64,000 nucleotides of DNA from Siphonodentalium dalli (GCA_032622095.1 CP136061.1:259750077-259814076), one strand, 5' to 3'; positions 22,045 to 33,749 are shown, counted from the stretch's first letter. Notes: generated from the letters alone by a model not told the origin. Program-made: numbers and translations.

Positions 22045-23035
22045 AAATTTGATAACATATATTCCAGGTCACAACCTAAACAGATAATTAATCTTGATTA
22101 TTTGCATAACATAATGGTGTGGAAGACCAAACAAGACAGTGTAGATATCTAATATTGCTAGCCACTATTATCACATGGACCTAAAATCAGATGCTCAATA
22201 ATCCATACTCTCCATCTATATATGTACGAATGTCTGCCTGTCTGCCCGTCTGTGTTCTACATAACGTATCAGGGAACATCTAGATGGCTCCAAAGTGGTC
22301 TACAAGGGTAACTTTTTACGAGGAAGATAAATAATGAGGAGGACCAGGGGCGCCGAAATTGATAAAAATATCTTTAGCGCTGATTTCCACCCAGTAGATA
22401 CATATTCTTCTCCGAGATATGAGGAATCTAATCGTGTGGTTTAAAGACGCCACCAAGTTGGGGGCCGTTTTGAGTATAAAGGATCGGTTGGGGTGGGGGC
22501 CACTAAATTTGATAACAATTTTGTGTTCAGTAACCGATATCCACCAAACGTCTATATATTCATCTCCATGATATGAAGAATCTAATCGTGTGATTCAAAG
22601 ACGCCAAATTGGGCCGTTTGGGTATTAAAGATGGGGAGATGGGCACTGAATTTGGTAAGAATGTTGTGCTCAGTTGCCGATATCCACCAAACGTATATAT
22701 AGTCATCTCCATGATATAAGAGGAGTATAATCGTGCGGTTTCAAGATGTCAACAGTGGCGCTGATCCGGCGATGGGGGAGGGTGATAAAAGTATTTTAGC
22801 ACAAATTTCCATCAAATTGATCCATATTCTACTCCATAATACGCGGAATATAATCGTGTTTAAAGACGTCACATTGGTGCCGTTTGGGTCAGGGGTAGGA
22901 AGAGAGAGGCACTAATATTGATAACAATGTTTAAGACGCCTATTTCCACCAAATTATATACACGTATAGTATATAGAGGAATCTATTAATGTGGTTTAAA
23001 AAAACAAAGTGGCCCTATTCGGGTCAGTGATGGAG
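22045..23035 (+). repeat. Dispersed repeat with ~135-bp tandem units, copy 2
   Basis: Left part (GATAACATATATTCCAGGTC, TTATTTGCATAACATAATGG, TCTCCATCTATATATGTACG) also forms both arms of the palindrome at 24856-25295. The right part carries about five degenerate units with ATCTAATCGTG and GATATCCACCAAACGT, as in copy 1. No coding potential. Confidence 0.75.
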
Positions 23036-23130
23036 AGGGGAGGTGCACAAACAGTGAATTAAGTCATTTGAACACTTATATAGTCTCAACTGTCATATTG
23101 CATTACATCGATGCATAACGGTGAGCTAGC

Positions 23131-23716
23131 AAAACCTGATACATATCTCATTTAAAGGGTCGAAACCTGATACATATATCATTTAAAGGGTCGAAACCTG
23201 ATACATATCTCATTTAAAAGGTCGAAACCTGATACATACAATGTATCTCATTTAAAGGGTCGAAACCTGATACATATCTCATTTAAAGGGTCGAAACCTG
23301 ATACATATCTCATTTAAAGGGTCGAAACCTGATACATATCTCATTTAAAGGGTCGAAACCTGATACATATCTCATTTAAAGGGTCGAAACATGATACACA
23401 TCTCATTTAAAGGGTCGAAACCTGATACATATCTCATTTAAAGGGTCGAAACCTGATACATATCTCATTTAAAGGGTCGACACCTGATACGTATCTCATT
23501 TAAAGGGTAGAAACCTGATACGTATCTCATTTAAAGGGTCGAAACCTGATACATATCTCATTTAAAGGGTCGAAACCTGATACATATCTCATTTAAAGGG
23601 TCGAAACCTGATACATATCTCATTTAAAGTGTCGAAACCTGATACATATCTCATTTAAAGGGTCGAAACCTGATACATATCTCATTTAAAGGGTCGAAAC
23701 CTGATACATATCTCAT
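23131..23716. repeat. 31-bp minisatellite, ~19 copies
   Basis: GGGTCGAAACCTGATACATA + TCTCATTTAAA repeats with few changes; one unit (23230-23250) carries a short insertion. The first and last units blend into AGCAAAACCTGATAC... and ...ATCTCATGTGCTATATG, a flank also present at 24690-24740 without the array. Confidence 0.95.
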
Positions 23717-24060
23717 GTGCTATATGTTATGGTTGAGTTATTTATATAGTTGCAGAAAACGCAAGCCATATTTCGATGTGAGAAATCTTGCTGTCATGGT
23801 GACCACATTAAATCACTTGAATACTTATATCTTCTCAACTGTTATATTTATATGGAGACTAAGCACATACCGAAGTTGGGTTCATAGTCTAGATAATGAA
23901 GTGTGTGTTTTTTAATATTTCCTGTTAAACTCTCTATCGAACTACATGAACAAATCTGTTTTGAAACCCACTTTTGTTTACATAATTTAGATAATAGAGG
24001 ATAATAATGTGTAGTTTGACATTGAGAATTTTTGAAAATTCACTAATGGGACGCGCCTCA

Positions 24061-24626
24061 TTAAAGATACGTGTGGTGTTGGCGGTTGGCATGCTGTCAA
24101 AAACCGCCATAAACAGAAATAATAGTAAAATATAGACAGACTTTGTTCTTATACTAATCAGAAATATGGCATAAACAGTATGTGGTCATCTGTTGTATCA
24201 TTGAGCGCTTTGGGCCTCATGGGACAAGGCGCTTTAAAAATGCTATACATTATTATTATTATTATTGTCAAATGTTTTTCCTTTGTTATGTAAACAAAAG
24301 CAAAAAACGTTACAGAACCTGGCTTTTGTTTAGATCCGGATATGGTAAACACAAAGAGCGTTATTTGTTACTGTTTTCCTGATATGGAAATAATAAAGAG
24401 CGTTTATATCATTTGTGTGTGATTAACCAATAGAATTGCGCGGTGTTATGTAAGCAGAAGCAAAACTTCTGTAACATGAGCAGGCTCTTGTTTACGTACA
24501 CCATCGTACGTCTTGACGACAATATACTAGGCATATGAACAAAACTATATATATTTTATTCCTTCTGTTGATGGAAATTTGAACAAATATTAATATTTCT
24601 GCAACGAACGCCACCCGTGCCTTTAA
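24061..24626 (+). mobile_element. Family E TIR element with nested insertion
   Basis: Ends TTAAAGATACGTGTGGTGTT and CGCCACCCGTGCCTTTAA are inverted. The interior aligns throughout with the opposite-strand copy at 28855-29358. It carries ~82 extra bases at 24184-24265. No ORF of note; ~480 bp when the insertion is excluded. Confidence 0.8.
24184..24265 (+). mobile_element. SINE-tail-like insertion with (ATT)n end
   Basis: Contains GAGCGCTTTGGGCCTCATGG and AAGGCGCTTTAAAAATGCTA, then (ATT)n. This 'gcgctttg...aggcgctttaaaaatgctat(ATT)n' form is a known style of SINE 3' end in animals. The copy at 28855-29358 gives the empty site (CAGTATGTTATTGTCAAATG on the minus strand). Confidence 0.75.
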
Positions 24627-24855
24627 GTCAATTGGATACTTATATCTTCTAAACTGTTATATTTATATGGGGACGGTAATTCATAGTGGGCTTGCAAAAA
24701 CTGATACACAGGCTAACACAGCTCATTTGCTATGTTTTTGGTTGAGATCTTTATATGTATGTCCAAATAGGAAGTCCCCAAATTCAAGTTGCCTATCTCT
24801 GAGGTAAATATATGCTTAGGTGAAATCATTTCATGTAATAAATTTGTTTTTGTCA

Positions 24856-25295
24856 ATTATTTGCATAACATAATGGTGTGGAAGGACCAAACAAGACTGT
24901 GTAGATATCTAATATTGCTAGCCACTATTATCACATGGACCTAAAATCAGATGCTCAATAATCCATACTCTCCATCTATATATGTACGAATGTCTGCCTG
25001 TCTGCCCGTCTGTGTTCTACAGAACTTATCAGGGAACATCTAGATGGCCCCAAAGTGGTCTACAAGGGGTAAAAAAAAGTTACCCCTTGTAGACCACTTT
25101 GGGGCCATCTAGATGTTCCCTGATAAGTTCTGTAGAACACAGACGGGCAGACAGGCAGACATTCGTACATATATAGATGGAGAGTATGGATTATTGAGCA
25201 TCTGATTTTAGGTCCATGTGATAATAGTGGCTAGCAATATTAGATATCTACACTGTCTTGTTTGGTCTTCCACACCAATATGTTATGCAAATAAT
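24856..25295. repeat. Large near-perfect palindrome, ~216-bp arms
   Basis: Left arm 24856-25072 and right arm 25080-25295 are reverse complements with very few differences around a 7-base A-rich centre. Each arm contains TTATTTGCATAACA, GATATCTAATATTGCTAGCC and TCTCCATCTATATATGTACG. A third, direct copy of the arm lies at 22084-22310. Confidence 0.9.
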
Positions 25296-25675
25296 CAAGA
25301 TTAATTCTCTGTTTAGGTTATGACCTGGAATATATGTTATCAAATTTCGTTTTTGTTTTTGTCAATACTACCAGTAAGTCTTCTATTATAATGAACAAAG
25401 TAAATAGAAATATGTTATTGTTCAATTCTTTAAGAATTTAGTTACTTTTTACAGTAAATAAGCTTTCATGGGATGCTGTTATATCCTGCTCTATAATGTG
25501 AGTACACAGTGCTTAATCTCGGCAAACAAATGGCAAACATTTGGACAAGGTGAGCCACTGCTTACAATGAATATATGAGAATGGTTTTGCGATGTACATT
25601 TGGGTATAACATTTATGAGATTAACACTAAGTCTTTGAGCATGAGTATTCCCTATTCCCACCAAATGTCCACAGC
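25296..25675. other. Low-feature interval
   Basis: Continuation of the repeat flank to about 25345 (reverse of 22045-22085), then unremarkable sequence. Confidence 0.4.
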
Positions 25676-25805
25676 GGACGGATCCACATCACTTTCACCT
25701 AGTCAATACTGGGTCACCCTGGTATAATTCTATATCCCCATCACGTTTCTACAGCGGGGGATCCACATCACTTTAACGTGGGCAATACTGGATCACTCTG
25801 GTAGT
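25676..25805. repeat. ~75-bp tandem duplication
   Basis: CACAGCGGACGGATCCACAT...CAATACTGGGTCACCCTGG is repeated as TACAGCGGGGGATCCACATC...CAATACTGGATCACTCTGG. Confidence 0.75.
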
Positions 25806-25816
25806 AGGCTGTATAT

Positions 25817-26176
25817 ATGCCAAGTCAGGCCTGCTTGGTGAACTATTATTTTGTAACAATAACTTCAGACATTAGTACTCCAGCACCGTACCCAGGGCAC
25901 GATACCTACCGTACTAAATCATCGAATGTTTCGGTCGTAAATGAAATTAGGCAAGAAGCCATGCATTCATTGATGCTGTGTTGCACGACTTATAAACAAC
26001 TGTACTTCTTATGCGTGTCAATGTTTTTTGCATATAAAAATAGTGTATCATCTGGCGATTACCATATGATTTTGTTCTTATTCACCGTCACTAGGCGGAG
26101 CGAATATATGCGAACGATAATAAAAGAAGCAGAAGATACTCGCGATTATAACGGGTTGAGACGAGATCTTCGTTAG
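25817..26176 (+). CDS. Unassigned ORF, possible terminal exon
   Basis: 119 codons from ATG to TAG. The frame has no recognised domain. The last 26 codons (ending RTIIKEAEDTRDYNGLRRDL-R) are highly charged and follow a splice-acceptor-like TTCACCGTCACTAG, so the coding part could be only that terminal exon. Length alone is near chance expectation for the window. Confidence 0.2.
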   Translation: MPSQACLVNYYFVTITSDISTPAPYPGHDTYRTKSSNVSVVNEIRQEAMHSLMLCCTTYKQLYFLCVSMFFAYKNSVSSGDYHMILFLFTVTRRSEYMRTIIKEAEDTRDYNGLRRDLR

Positions 26177-26215
26177 CATCCGAGAGAAATAATCTTGTCG
26201 TCATCGCTGCGTCAT

Positions 26216-26304
26216 AATTGCAGATTGACTGCACTATTGCACTGAGTTATGCCGTTAAGAATTGCAGATTGATTGCACTATTGCACTGAGTTATGCCGTT
26301 AAGA
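26216..26304. repeat. 44-bp tandem duplication
   Basis: AATTGCAGATTGA(C/T)TGCACT + ATTGCACTGAGTTATGCCGTTAAG, twice, with one substitution. Confidence 0.9.
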
Positions 26305-26354
26305 AAACATAACTAAATTTATTGCAGAAGATGTTCGCGTATGCCAATTTCTTC

Positions 26355-26585
26355 ATCTATACACAGAAGGGGTGATATACATACACAAGATGGGTAGTAT
26401 CTATACACAGAAGGGGTGGTATCTATACACAGAAGGGGTGGTAGCTATACACAGAAGGGGTGGTATACAGAAGGGGTGGTATATATATATACACAGAAGG
26501 GGTGGTATACATCTATACACAGAAGGGGTGGTATCTTCATCTATACACATAAGGGGTGGTATACATCTATACACAGAAGGGTGGA
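26355..26585. repeat. ~21-bp minisatellite
   Basis: CTATACACAGAAGGGGTGGT and short variants (with TATATATA or CATCTATA inserted) repeat ~10 times. Two long overlapping ORFs here are repeat by-products. Confidence 0.9.
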
Positions 26586-26649
26586 ATGCAATTGTCCCCT
26601 GTCACAATGCGATGGATAGCGATGGTAGCCCCCAGGGGTCCTACTAAAA

Positions 26650-28350
26650 GCCGACCACACCGACCGCACCCGTCCGCACCTCACTCAGGAGTCCGAGCGA
26701 GATGGGACCCGCACTATCGTGCAGAATAGACATGTATATACTAAAGTTCCAATCCCCAAGTCTATAGCTTGAGCGGAAACGGCACTGTTAACCCCTAACT
26801 TGCGGTCGCTTCCGTCAGGTACGCAAAATAAAAAAAGGCACCGATCGCACCTCCCCTGGCTGCCTGAACTCGGGAATGGACATCATATCATGTAGCGAAT
26901 ACCCCTTTGGGAATCACTGAACTAAATCGTTTCCCATATGCGACAGTGTTAACGTTTCGGCCAAATTCACTGAATTGAAGCCTGCAGGCCGTACCAGTGA
27001 TGCTTACCCAGCTAGATTGACACCAGTTGATCACGAAAATGCAAGAAAAATCATAGGTCATGTTTTTACTTTTTAAAAATAAATCCCCAAGTGTACGACA
27101 GGGCTATCCTACAGCCAAATTTGATCTGGAAAAACCCAGAACTACAGTAGCTAGTTAAATAAATTTCCCGCTCACAAAAATCCATTCCCCCATTCATTCA
27201 CCAGTTTAAATTATTTAGATATGATGTACAAATCAAATAAACGCGATGTCATCCTTTAATAACGTGTCGCATGCATCAGGTGAAGGTCATTCTTCAGTTA
27301 CCTTCACCTTTAGCAATTCCACGGTGTACTCGCTCCCCGACTCTAGAACACATTTAGCTCCCTGATTCTTTTGCGCCAATGGGCGATCGGACAAGTCGAT
27401 AGCTGTAGCGAAAGTAAATAAATTAACCAATAAGCTGCTGTCGAATTTGCTATGATTGTACGCAAAAACGCCGAAAATAACATCCGCCGACCCCACCGCC
27501 AGCAAGGGACCGAGCGAGATGGGGCATGCATTATCGTGCATAATAGACCTGACTGTACCAAAGTTCCAATCCCCAAGTTGATAGCTCGAGCGGAAACGGC
27601 ACTGTTAACCCCTAAGTTGCGGCAGGTTGCGTCAGGTACGCAAAAATTCAATAAGGCACAGACCGCACCTCTCCTAGCTGCCTGACCACGAAATGAACAT
27701 CATATCATGCAGCAAATACCGAAATACGTCAATGGGCGATAAGACAAGTCGCTAGCTGCAGTGGAAGTGAATAAATTAAACAATACGCTGCTGTCGAATT
27801 CGCTATGAATGTACGCAAAAACGCAGAAAATAACACCCACGGACCGCACCGCCACTATATGGGGCAGGGCGAGATATAGGGCATGCATTATCGTGCAGAA
27901 TAGACCAGTGTGTACCAAAGTTGCAATTCCCAAGTCGACAGCTTGAGCGAACACGCAATGTTAACCCATACTTGCGGCCGGTTCCGTCAGGTACGCAAAA
28001 TTAAAAGAGACACTGACCGCACCTCCCATAGCTGTCTGACCACGGACATCACACCATGCAGCGAATACCCATCTGCATCCATGGGCGATCGGGCAAGTCG
28101 CTAGATGCAGTGGAAGTGAATAAGTTAACCCATACGCTGATGTCGTATTCGCTATGAATGTACGCAAAAACGCCGAAAAATAACACCCGCCACCGCACCA
28201 CCACTAGTGGGCAGAGCATGATATCGGTTATGCATTATCGTGCAGAATAGACCAGTGTGTACCAAAGTTGCAATTCCCAAGTCGATAGCTTGAGCGGATA
28301 CGGAACCGTTAACACATAATTGCGGCCGGTTACATCGTGTGCGCACAATG
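26650..28350. repeat. ~350-bp satellite, about four diverged units
   Basis: Shared landmarks recur: TGGGCGAT(C/A)(G/A)G(A/G)CAAGTCG at 27379, 27732 and 28081, and ATTATCGTGCA(G/T)AATAGACC near 27530, 27890 and 28240. A further partial unit is at 26650-26930, separated by unrelated sequence. ORFs in it on both strands show the same words because of the repeat. Confidence 0.8.
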
Positions 28351-28577
28351 GGATATATATATAATGCTACCAAATTCAACACACATACAGACGGTGATAT
28401 TCAAAAATCACAATTAAATTTTGAAAGAATAATTTGAATTTTTAATAATATAATTACCATTTTAAGTGCCGTCACGCTAATTTTTTATAAAATTGCAGAG
28501 AGGGCAAAATTACCGATGCGCACTGGAAGATTATACGATTTCGGACGGATTTAACAGGAGTGATGACCCCCAGTGAA

Positions 28578-28822
28578 TCCCAAGGTACATGTACCTGGTT
28601 ACATTGGGTACAAATTAAAAAAAGATATTCCCAGAACTAATTTGGAGCCACGGGGTACACATGGTTATTCTGGTTACTTTACCTGTCAGTTAATGTTACA
28701 TCGGGTACTTTTATTTTTTATTTATTAGGTACCAAGGTACATTGGGTACAAATTAGAAAACATTCCCAGAACAAATTTACAGCCCATGTGTACATATATA
28801 GGGTACATGTGGTTACTTCTGG
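28578..28822. repeat. ~105-bp direct duplication
   Basis: CAAGGTACATGTACC...ATTGGGTACAAATTA...TTCCCAGAACTAATTT...GGGTACACATGGTTA is echoed at 28730-28822 (ACATTGGGTACAAATTAGAA, ATTCCCAGAACAAATTTA). Confidence 0.7.
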
Positions 28823-28854
28823 ATTGGTGATGTCGTAAAATGATATTACCCATG

Positions 28855-29358
28855 TTAAAGGCACGGGCGGCGTTCGTTGAAGAAATATTCATATTTGTCC
28901 AAATCGCTGTCAACAGAAGGAATATTAAAATATATATAGTTGTGTTCATATGCCAAACATAATCAGCGCGTAAATAGTATATTGTCGTCAACAAGAACCT
29001 GCTAGTGTTACATAAGTTTTGCTTCTGTTTACATCACACAGCGCAATTCTATTGGTTAATCACACACAAATGATATAAAAGCTCTTTATTATTTCCATAT
29101 TAGGAAAACAGTAACAAATAGCGCTATTTATGTTTACCATATCCGGATCTAAACAAAAGCCAGGATCTGTAACTTTTTTGCTTTTGTTTACATAACAAAG
29201 GAAAAACATTTGACAATAACATACTGTTTATGCCATATTTCTGATTGGTATAAGAACAAAGTCTGTCTAAATTTTACTATTCTTTGTGTTATGGCGGTTT
29301 TTGACTGAGCTGAATATTTTAACATCATACTCACCGCCAACGCCGCCCGTATCTTTAA
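28855..29358 (-). mobile_element. Family E TIR element, inverted copy
   Basis: Ends TTAAAGGCACGGGCGGCGTT and CGCCGCCCGTATCTTTAA. It is the reverse complement of 24061-24626 without the nested insertion, about 4.2 kb away. Confidence 0.8.
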
Positions 29359-30978
29359 GGGCAAATTGAAGCGATATTTTGACCAAACTTTCCCATGACG
29401 TTATAACACTAATATTGGCATATCACGAAAATAGTTCAAACAGGGACCAATGCATTAAATGTGCCATGCTTTGCATGCAATACATTCAAGTACATGTAGA
29501 CGCCATTTTTTTGCATATCACAAAAACGCAAACTCAAAAATACTTAAATTAATGGGATTTTTAGAAATGAATCGTGGTGAAAATTAATGTAGCGCACATG
29601 CATCAAGAGAACGGGACTGTTTAAGAGTAACATTTTAAAGTAATACCACATTCATCAAAAGAGATTGTGCATGAACCCATGCATATCTCAACCATCTATT
29701 GTAGAATATGCATACTAAACCTTGAGACCACACTGGCTATAGATTTATTACATTTATGTAACCACTTTATGATAGAGCGATTAACCAGAAAGATTGAAAG
29801 AAAGCGTCCTATCATTCTAGCAACGTGTAAGTGCACCATGCATCATGTGATGTGTACCGTTTGATGACTTGTTGTGTTGATAAGAACATGTGCTAATTTG
29901 ATAGAGTGTTACCATGAGATGTGGCGCTCTCTATCTTCCAACGTCGACTCTTATAGCTCCGTGAATCAAGTGAAGAGCGTACTTCAGTCGAGGCGCGATA
30001 TATATACTAACGTTATGTGGTTTATCACGAGGTGCGAAATGTATACTAACGTTATGTGGTTTATCACAACGGAACCATCAGAGTCTGGGGAGAAAAATTA
30101 TCACAGTCGTTAATCGAACGAAGCCTTGTGTCTGTAACGCTAATTGTAGTTTTATCAATGTAGACATGCCTATATTGCAAAATATTTGCTGTCTAGATGA
30201 TTTCCGAATGATCGCTGACTCATGTATGTTGATATTTATGTTTTATTAAAGTGGATAGACCTCTCCTTTGTGGACAGATAATATCTTCAACGGAGAGCAA
30301 ATAATCTTAACGTCAAACGTCACTAATTGACAAAAGTCATGTCACAAGCGGAAATAGAGTTACTCCGCATGGCAAAGAAATAATCAAAACGAGGCTGTTC
30401 TGGTTGCGAATGAAATGCGGCAGTAATTCGTCAGATGGCAGTGTGTTCGTCAGATGGCAGTGTGTTACCTCCCGAAATAACGTTTTCTGCATTGAAGATA
30501 TATTTTTTTTTCATCCCAATTTTTATATCTGCGCATACTTCGAGAGTTAAATTGCCTATTTTCAAACAACTTCTTTGTTGATAAATCATAATATACTTGC
30601 ATTTAGATATATCCAACGATACTGTTTTCCACGTGACATACGTCATATTGTTAACAATTAAAGGCATAAAGAAGGTATGTTATCGGGTGAATTTTATATA
30701 GCAATAAGCAGGCGCTACAAAACTAATTAAGCTATTTTGCAGATTCCTTCTCTACCTGTCTACTAACAACGGTAAGCTGCTCCCACTAATGGGTATGTGT
30801 GTAAACCTGTGACAGGCCCATAATAGGCTGATATCACACCACGTTTTATCTGCAACCGATGTAAAAAAAATAAGCTAGAGTTTCGCTTTAAACAACAAAA
30901 ATAAATCAAAACACAACAAAATCAGCACTGCCATACTTTAAAAGGACCCCCCCCAAACTCGACAGCATACATGTAGTG
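29359..30978. other. Low-feature interval
   Basis: No supported gene. A ~34-bp duplication (TATACTAACGTTATGTGGTT + TATCACGAGGTGCG) is at 29998-30068, and GTCAGATGGCAGTGTGTT occurs twice at 30431-30465. Confidence 0.5.
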
Positions 30979-31100
30979 TATATGTGACCCGCCATATCAA
31001 ATCCAGTCGTAAGTCGGGATTGTTTTACCCTGTGCCAATGCATTCTCATATATACGCGAGTCGAGGATAGGTCGCCTCGAATATATAAGAGAATCCTGAT
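30979..31100 (+). mobile_element. Family C element, truncated
   Basis: Terminal TATATGTGACCCGCCATATC, then TCCAGTCGTAAGTCGGGAT, then CCCTGTGCCAATGCATTC and a degraded hairpin ending near 31095. Only one end is present. Confidence 0.75.
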
Positions 31101-31123
31101 TCCTGAATACCGGTTAAATTGGG

Positions 31124-31558
31124 TATATGTGACCCGCCATATCAAATCCAGTCGGAAGTCGGGATTTTGTTTACCCTGTGCCAATGCATTCTCTTATATA
31201 AGAGAATGCATTGGCCTAACAATTTTTTATCATTTTTTTAAAATAAATGTTTCTTACAATTTTTAGGACATAAAATAAAAAACATCCATTACCCTGCAGG
31301 GAGCCCCACACATATATAGAAGCATATAGAAGAGTATCGTCTGTTCATGTTTGTCTGGGGCTCTGTATGGGTGAAATTATAAAATTGTTAAAGAATACAA
31401 GAAAAAATGATAAAAATTGTAAAAAATTGTTAGGCCAATGCATTCTCTTATATATGCGAGGCGACCTATGGTCGACTCGCATATATAAGTGAATTCATTG
31501 GCACAGGGTAAAAGACATCCCGACTTACGACTGGATTTGATATGGCGGGTCACATATA
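31124..31558 (+). mobile_element. Family C TIR element, complete (435 bp)
   Basis: Left TATATGTGACCCGCCATATC and right GATATGGCGGGTCACATATA are inverted; both continue into AAATCCAGTCG(G/T)AAGTCGGGAT-type sequence (~42-bp TIR). The left hairpin (31180-31215) has lost its middle and is now a perfect 36-bp palindrome; the right one (31434-31502) is full size. Termini and target differ from the piggyBac-like MITE although the hairpin is shared. Confidence 0.85.
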
Positions 31559-32129
31559 GGTGGGTAATAATAATGCTTAATTGTTTTACACCATGGACTG
31601 TCATGGAATGCATCATATTGATAGAAGGACGTTATAGTATGCAATAGTGTGTGTGTTGTAAACATTTTTCATTAACACAGCAAATACGAATTAATCGTAG
31701 CAAGAATATTTTTAAATAACTAAATGATCTTTGTAAATCAATAACTCACGTATGAAAGTTGAATCCATGTCAAACATTATTCAAGGACCATTTCCCACAA
31801 CTAATTATGTTTTACAAGTCAAAATTATAGCAATTCCATTGTTATCAAGCACTTGCGGGTACGAACCCAGAGGTAGAGTCTGCTTCAATCGCCCTGGACA
31901 TTCTGCGACAATGTGTGCCCACATGCATGACATGGCGAGAGGAGGTCTTTGCTGAAAGGTGCCCACCTTGACAGTTTCAACGGCACCTCCCTTGATCCAA
32001 ACGAAACTTTCATGCACGCAAACTACCAGTTATACACGCCCGTTGAGTTGTAACTTTCCAATTGTATACCTCAAACTTTCCAACCTTTAAAACATTTCCA
32101 ACTAATGACCATTACCGACCAAAATTGAA
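31559..32129. other. Low-feature interval
   Basis: No gene supported. Overlapping ORFs on both strands (31752-32017) have no recognised motif. Confidence 0.4.
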
Positions 32130-32300
32130 CAAAAGTAGAAAAATATGCTACTGTTGGTGTAAAAACAACTTACCCCCCACTAATTACTGGTTGGAAAAAA
32201 TATGCAAAATCAAACCTATATGTGGTGTAAAATTATCAACGAATGTTGTGTCAGGCATGACATTTCCATTTGTCAAATTTTGAGCAAAGTAAGGGAGGGG
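32130..32300 (+). repeat. Dispersed repeat, copy 1
   Basis: AAAAGTAGAAAAATATGCT, CTGTTGGTGTAAAAAC, CCACTAATTACTGGTTG and AATGTTGTGTCAGGCAT match 53395-53545 in order. Class unknown. Confidence 0.65.
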
Positions 32301-32324
32301 TGAGACACATGTCGTCATGTCCCT

Positions 32325-32630
32325 GCGTGACCGATATTTATTACCGAGCTCTGTCGATGTTTGGCGAAGCCCGCCCGAACCCCCTGTTGCCACGCCCCTG
32401 TGTGGTCGGTAGTACTTATCGACATGCTCGCCGAGATCTGTTATATGTTTGGTGAAGCCCGCCCCCTGTCGCCACGTCGTCCCTGCGTGACCGGTAGTAC
32501 TTACCGACATGCTCGTCGAGCTCTGTCGATGTTTGGTGAAGCCCCCCTGTCGCCACGTCCCTGTGTGACCGGTAGTACTTACCGACATGCTCGCCGTGCT
32601 CTGTCGATGTTTGGTGATGGTCTGAATGCA
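32325..32630. repeat. ~78-bp tandem repeat, about 4 units
   Basis: ACCGGTAGTACTTACCGACATGC...GAGCTCTGTCGATGTTTGGTGAAGCCC...CTGTCGCCACGTCCCTG repeated. ORFs on both strands (32184-32702) are by-products. The CCCCCTGTCGC(A/C)ACGTCCCTG phrase is also at 53582-53605. Confidence 0.85.
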
Positions 32631-33094
32631 TCCTCGATGGTTAAGCCGACTCCTAAGGTTTGAGCACAAAGCATAATAAGTTGAGATGGATTCGGGGGAC
32701 ACACACAGTTCACGACTCCGATGAGAGTAGATATGGCCCCTGTAACGAAATAGGCGAAACAGTTATAAAACTAGTGCTAATGATATTATATTACTCAAAA
32801 TACACATGTAAATTTGAATATCTAAGCATAAGAAGCTTCAGGATTATGTACTTAGTTGGAACATTCAAACGCTTAAAGTCAGATAATTGACGAATAGTTA
32901 CACATTTAAAAGGAGAGAAGATTCATAATAAAACATTCCTTGAAAACGACCAATTATGGGCTTGTATCCCAGAATATGGTTCCATCACCGAGTCGACAAT
33001 CAGTTGTATTTCCACCCACCGAGTCGACAATCTGTTGAGGATCATCCTTGTCTCGATTGGAGCCAAAACATTTTGACAATGATATAACAGCACA

Positions 33095-33420
33095 ATAATG
33101 GTGAGTGCCGCTATCGACATTAAGGTGAACTCCCCATGTTGGAAAGATGGAATTACTAATTTCATGTTGAAAATCACGAGTTTATCTCATGCCAATATAT
33201 TTGCTGATATATTTAATCTAGTCTTGAAAAGTAGAGATTACCTGGAAATCTGGCGTCAAAATGTCATAAAACCAATATTTAAAGGGGTAGTGTATCTGAC
33301 CCGACCAATTACAGAGGAATTGCCCTTTCATGCATGGCAAAATATTTCGCAAAAATTATGAATAACAGGAACGAACAAAAAACCCGGGCCTTGTATGCAC
33401 GAATATATGGTTCCACCACC
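33095..33420 (+). pseudogene. Non-LTR reverse transcriptase fragment, N-terminal RT motifs
   Basis: Frame 1 gives WKDGITNFMLKITS, ADIFNLVLKSRDYLEIWRQN and VIKPIFKG; after a frameshift the next frame gives VSDPTNYRGIALSCMAKYFAK and MNNR. This is RT motif 0-2 (P...I..IFN..L..G..P..W....I.PIFK.G....P.NYRGI.L). The catalytic YxDD motif is absent: truncated on both sides. Flanked by GAGTCGACAATCAGTTG units. Confidence 0.8.
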
Positions 33421-33440
33421 CGAGTCGACAATCAGTTGAG

Positions 33441-33749
33441 GGGGCCTCGGTGGCTCAATCGGTTAGGGGTACGACTCCAAGCCGTTTTGCCCTCCAGCGC
33501 TGGCGATAAGAGTTCAAATTCACATGTTTCCATCGTGGACGTTGTAATTCGAAATCTTTATCTGGCTGAGTTGCAGGTTACTCGCCAGTGGTTTGCCGCA
33601 CATGGAAGACGAGTTTATAAGCCATTGAAATCACTGTTATATTAGCCGTTAGTGTGAGGATTTCCTCCACCACTAACACTGGCAATGTCGTGATATGGCC
33701 TTAGTTACAGAAAGCGACATTAGACCCCAAATCAATCAATCAATCAATC
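33441..33749 (+). mobile_element. tRNA-derived SINE with (AATC)n tail, copy 1
   Basis: Head GGGGCCTCGGTGGCTCAATC; A box at 33451-33462, B box GAGTTCAAATTC at 33510-33521. A ~150-bp tRNA-unrelated body (TTTCCATCGTGGACGTTG, ATTTCCTCCACCACTAACAC, GATATGGCCTTAGTTACAG) ends GACCCCAAATCAATC(AATC)n. SINEs with such a body and tail are known in molluscs. Confidence 0.85.

Noticed and set aside
26372-26647. ORFs with tandem IHRRGG / YTEGVV motifs
   Set aside because: By-products of the ~21-bp minisatellite.
32184-32702. 172-codon minus ORF as a gene
   Set aside because: Covers a ~78-bp tandem repeat and its residues repeat with that period.
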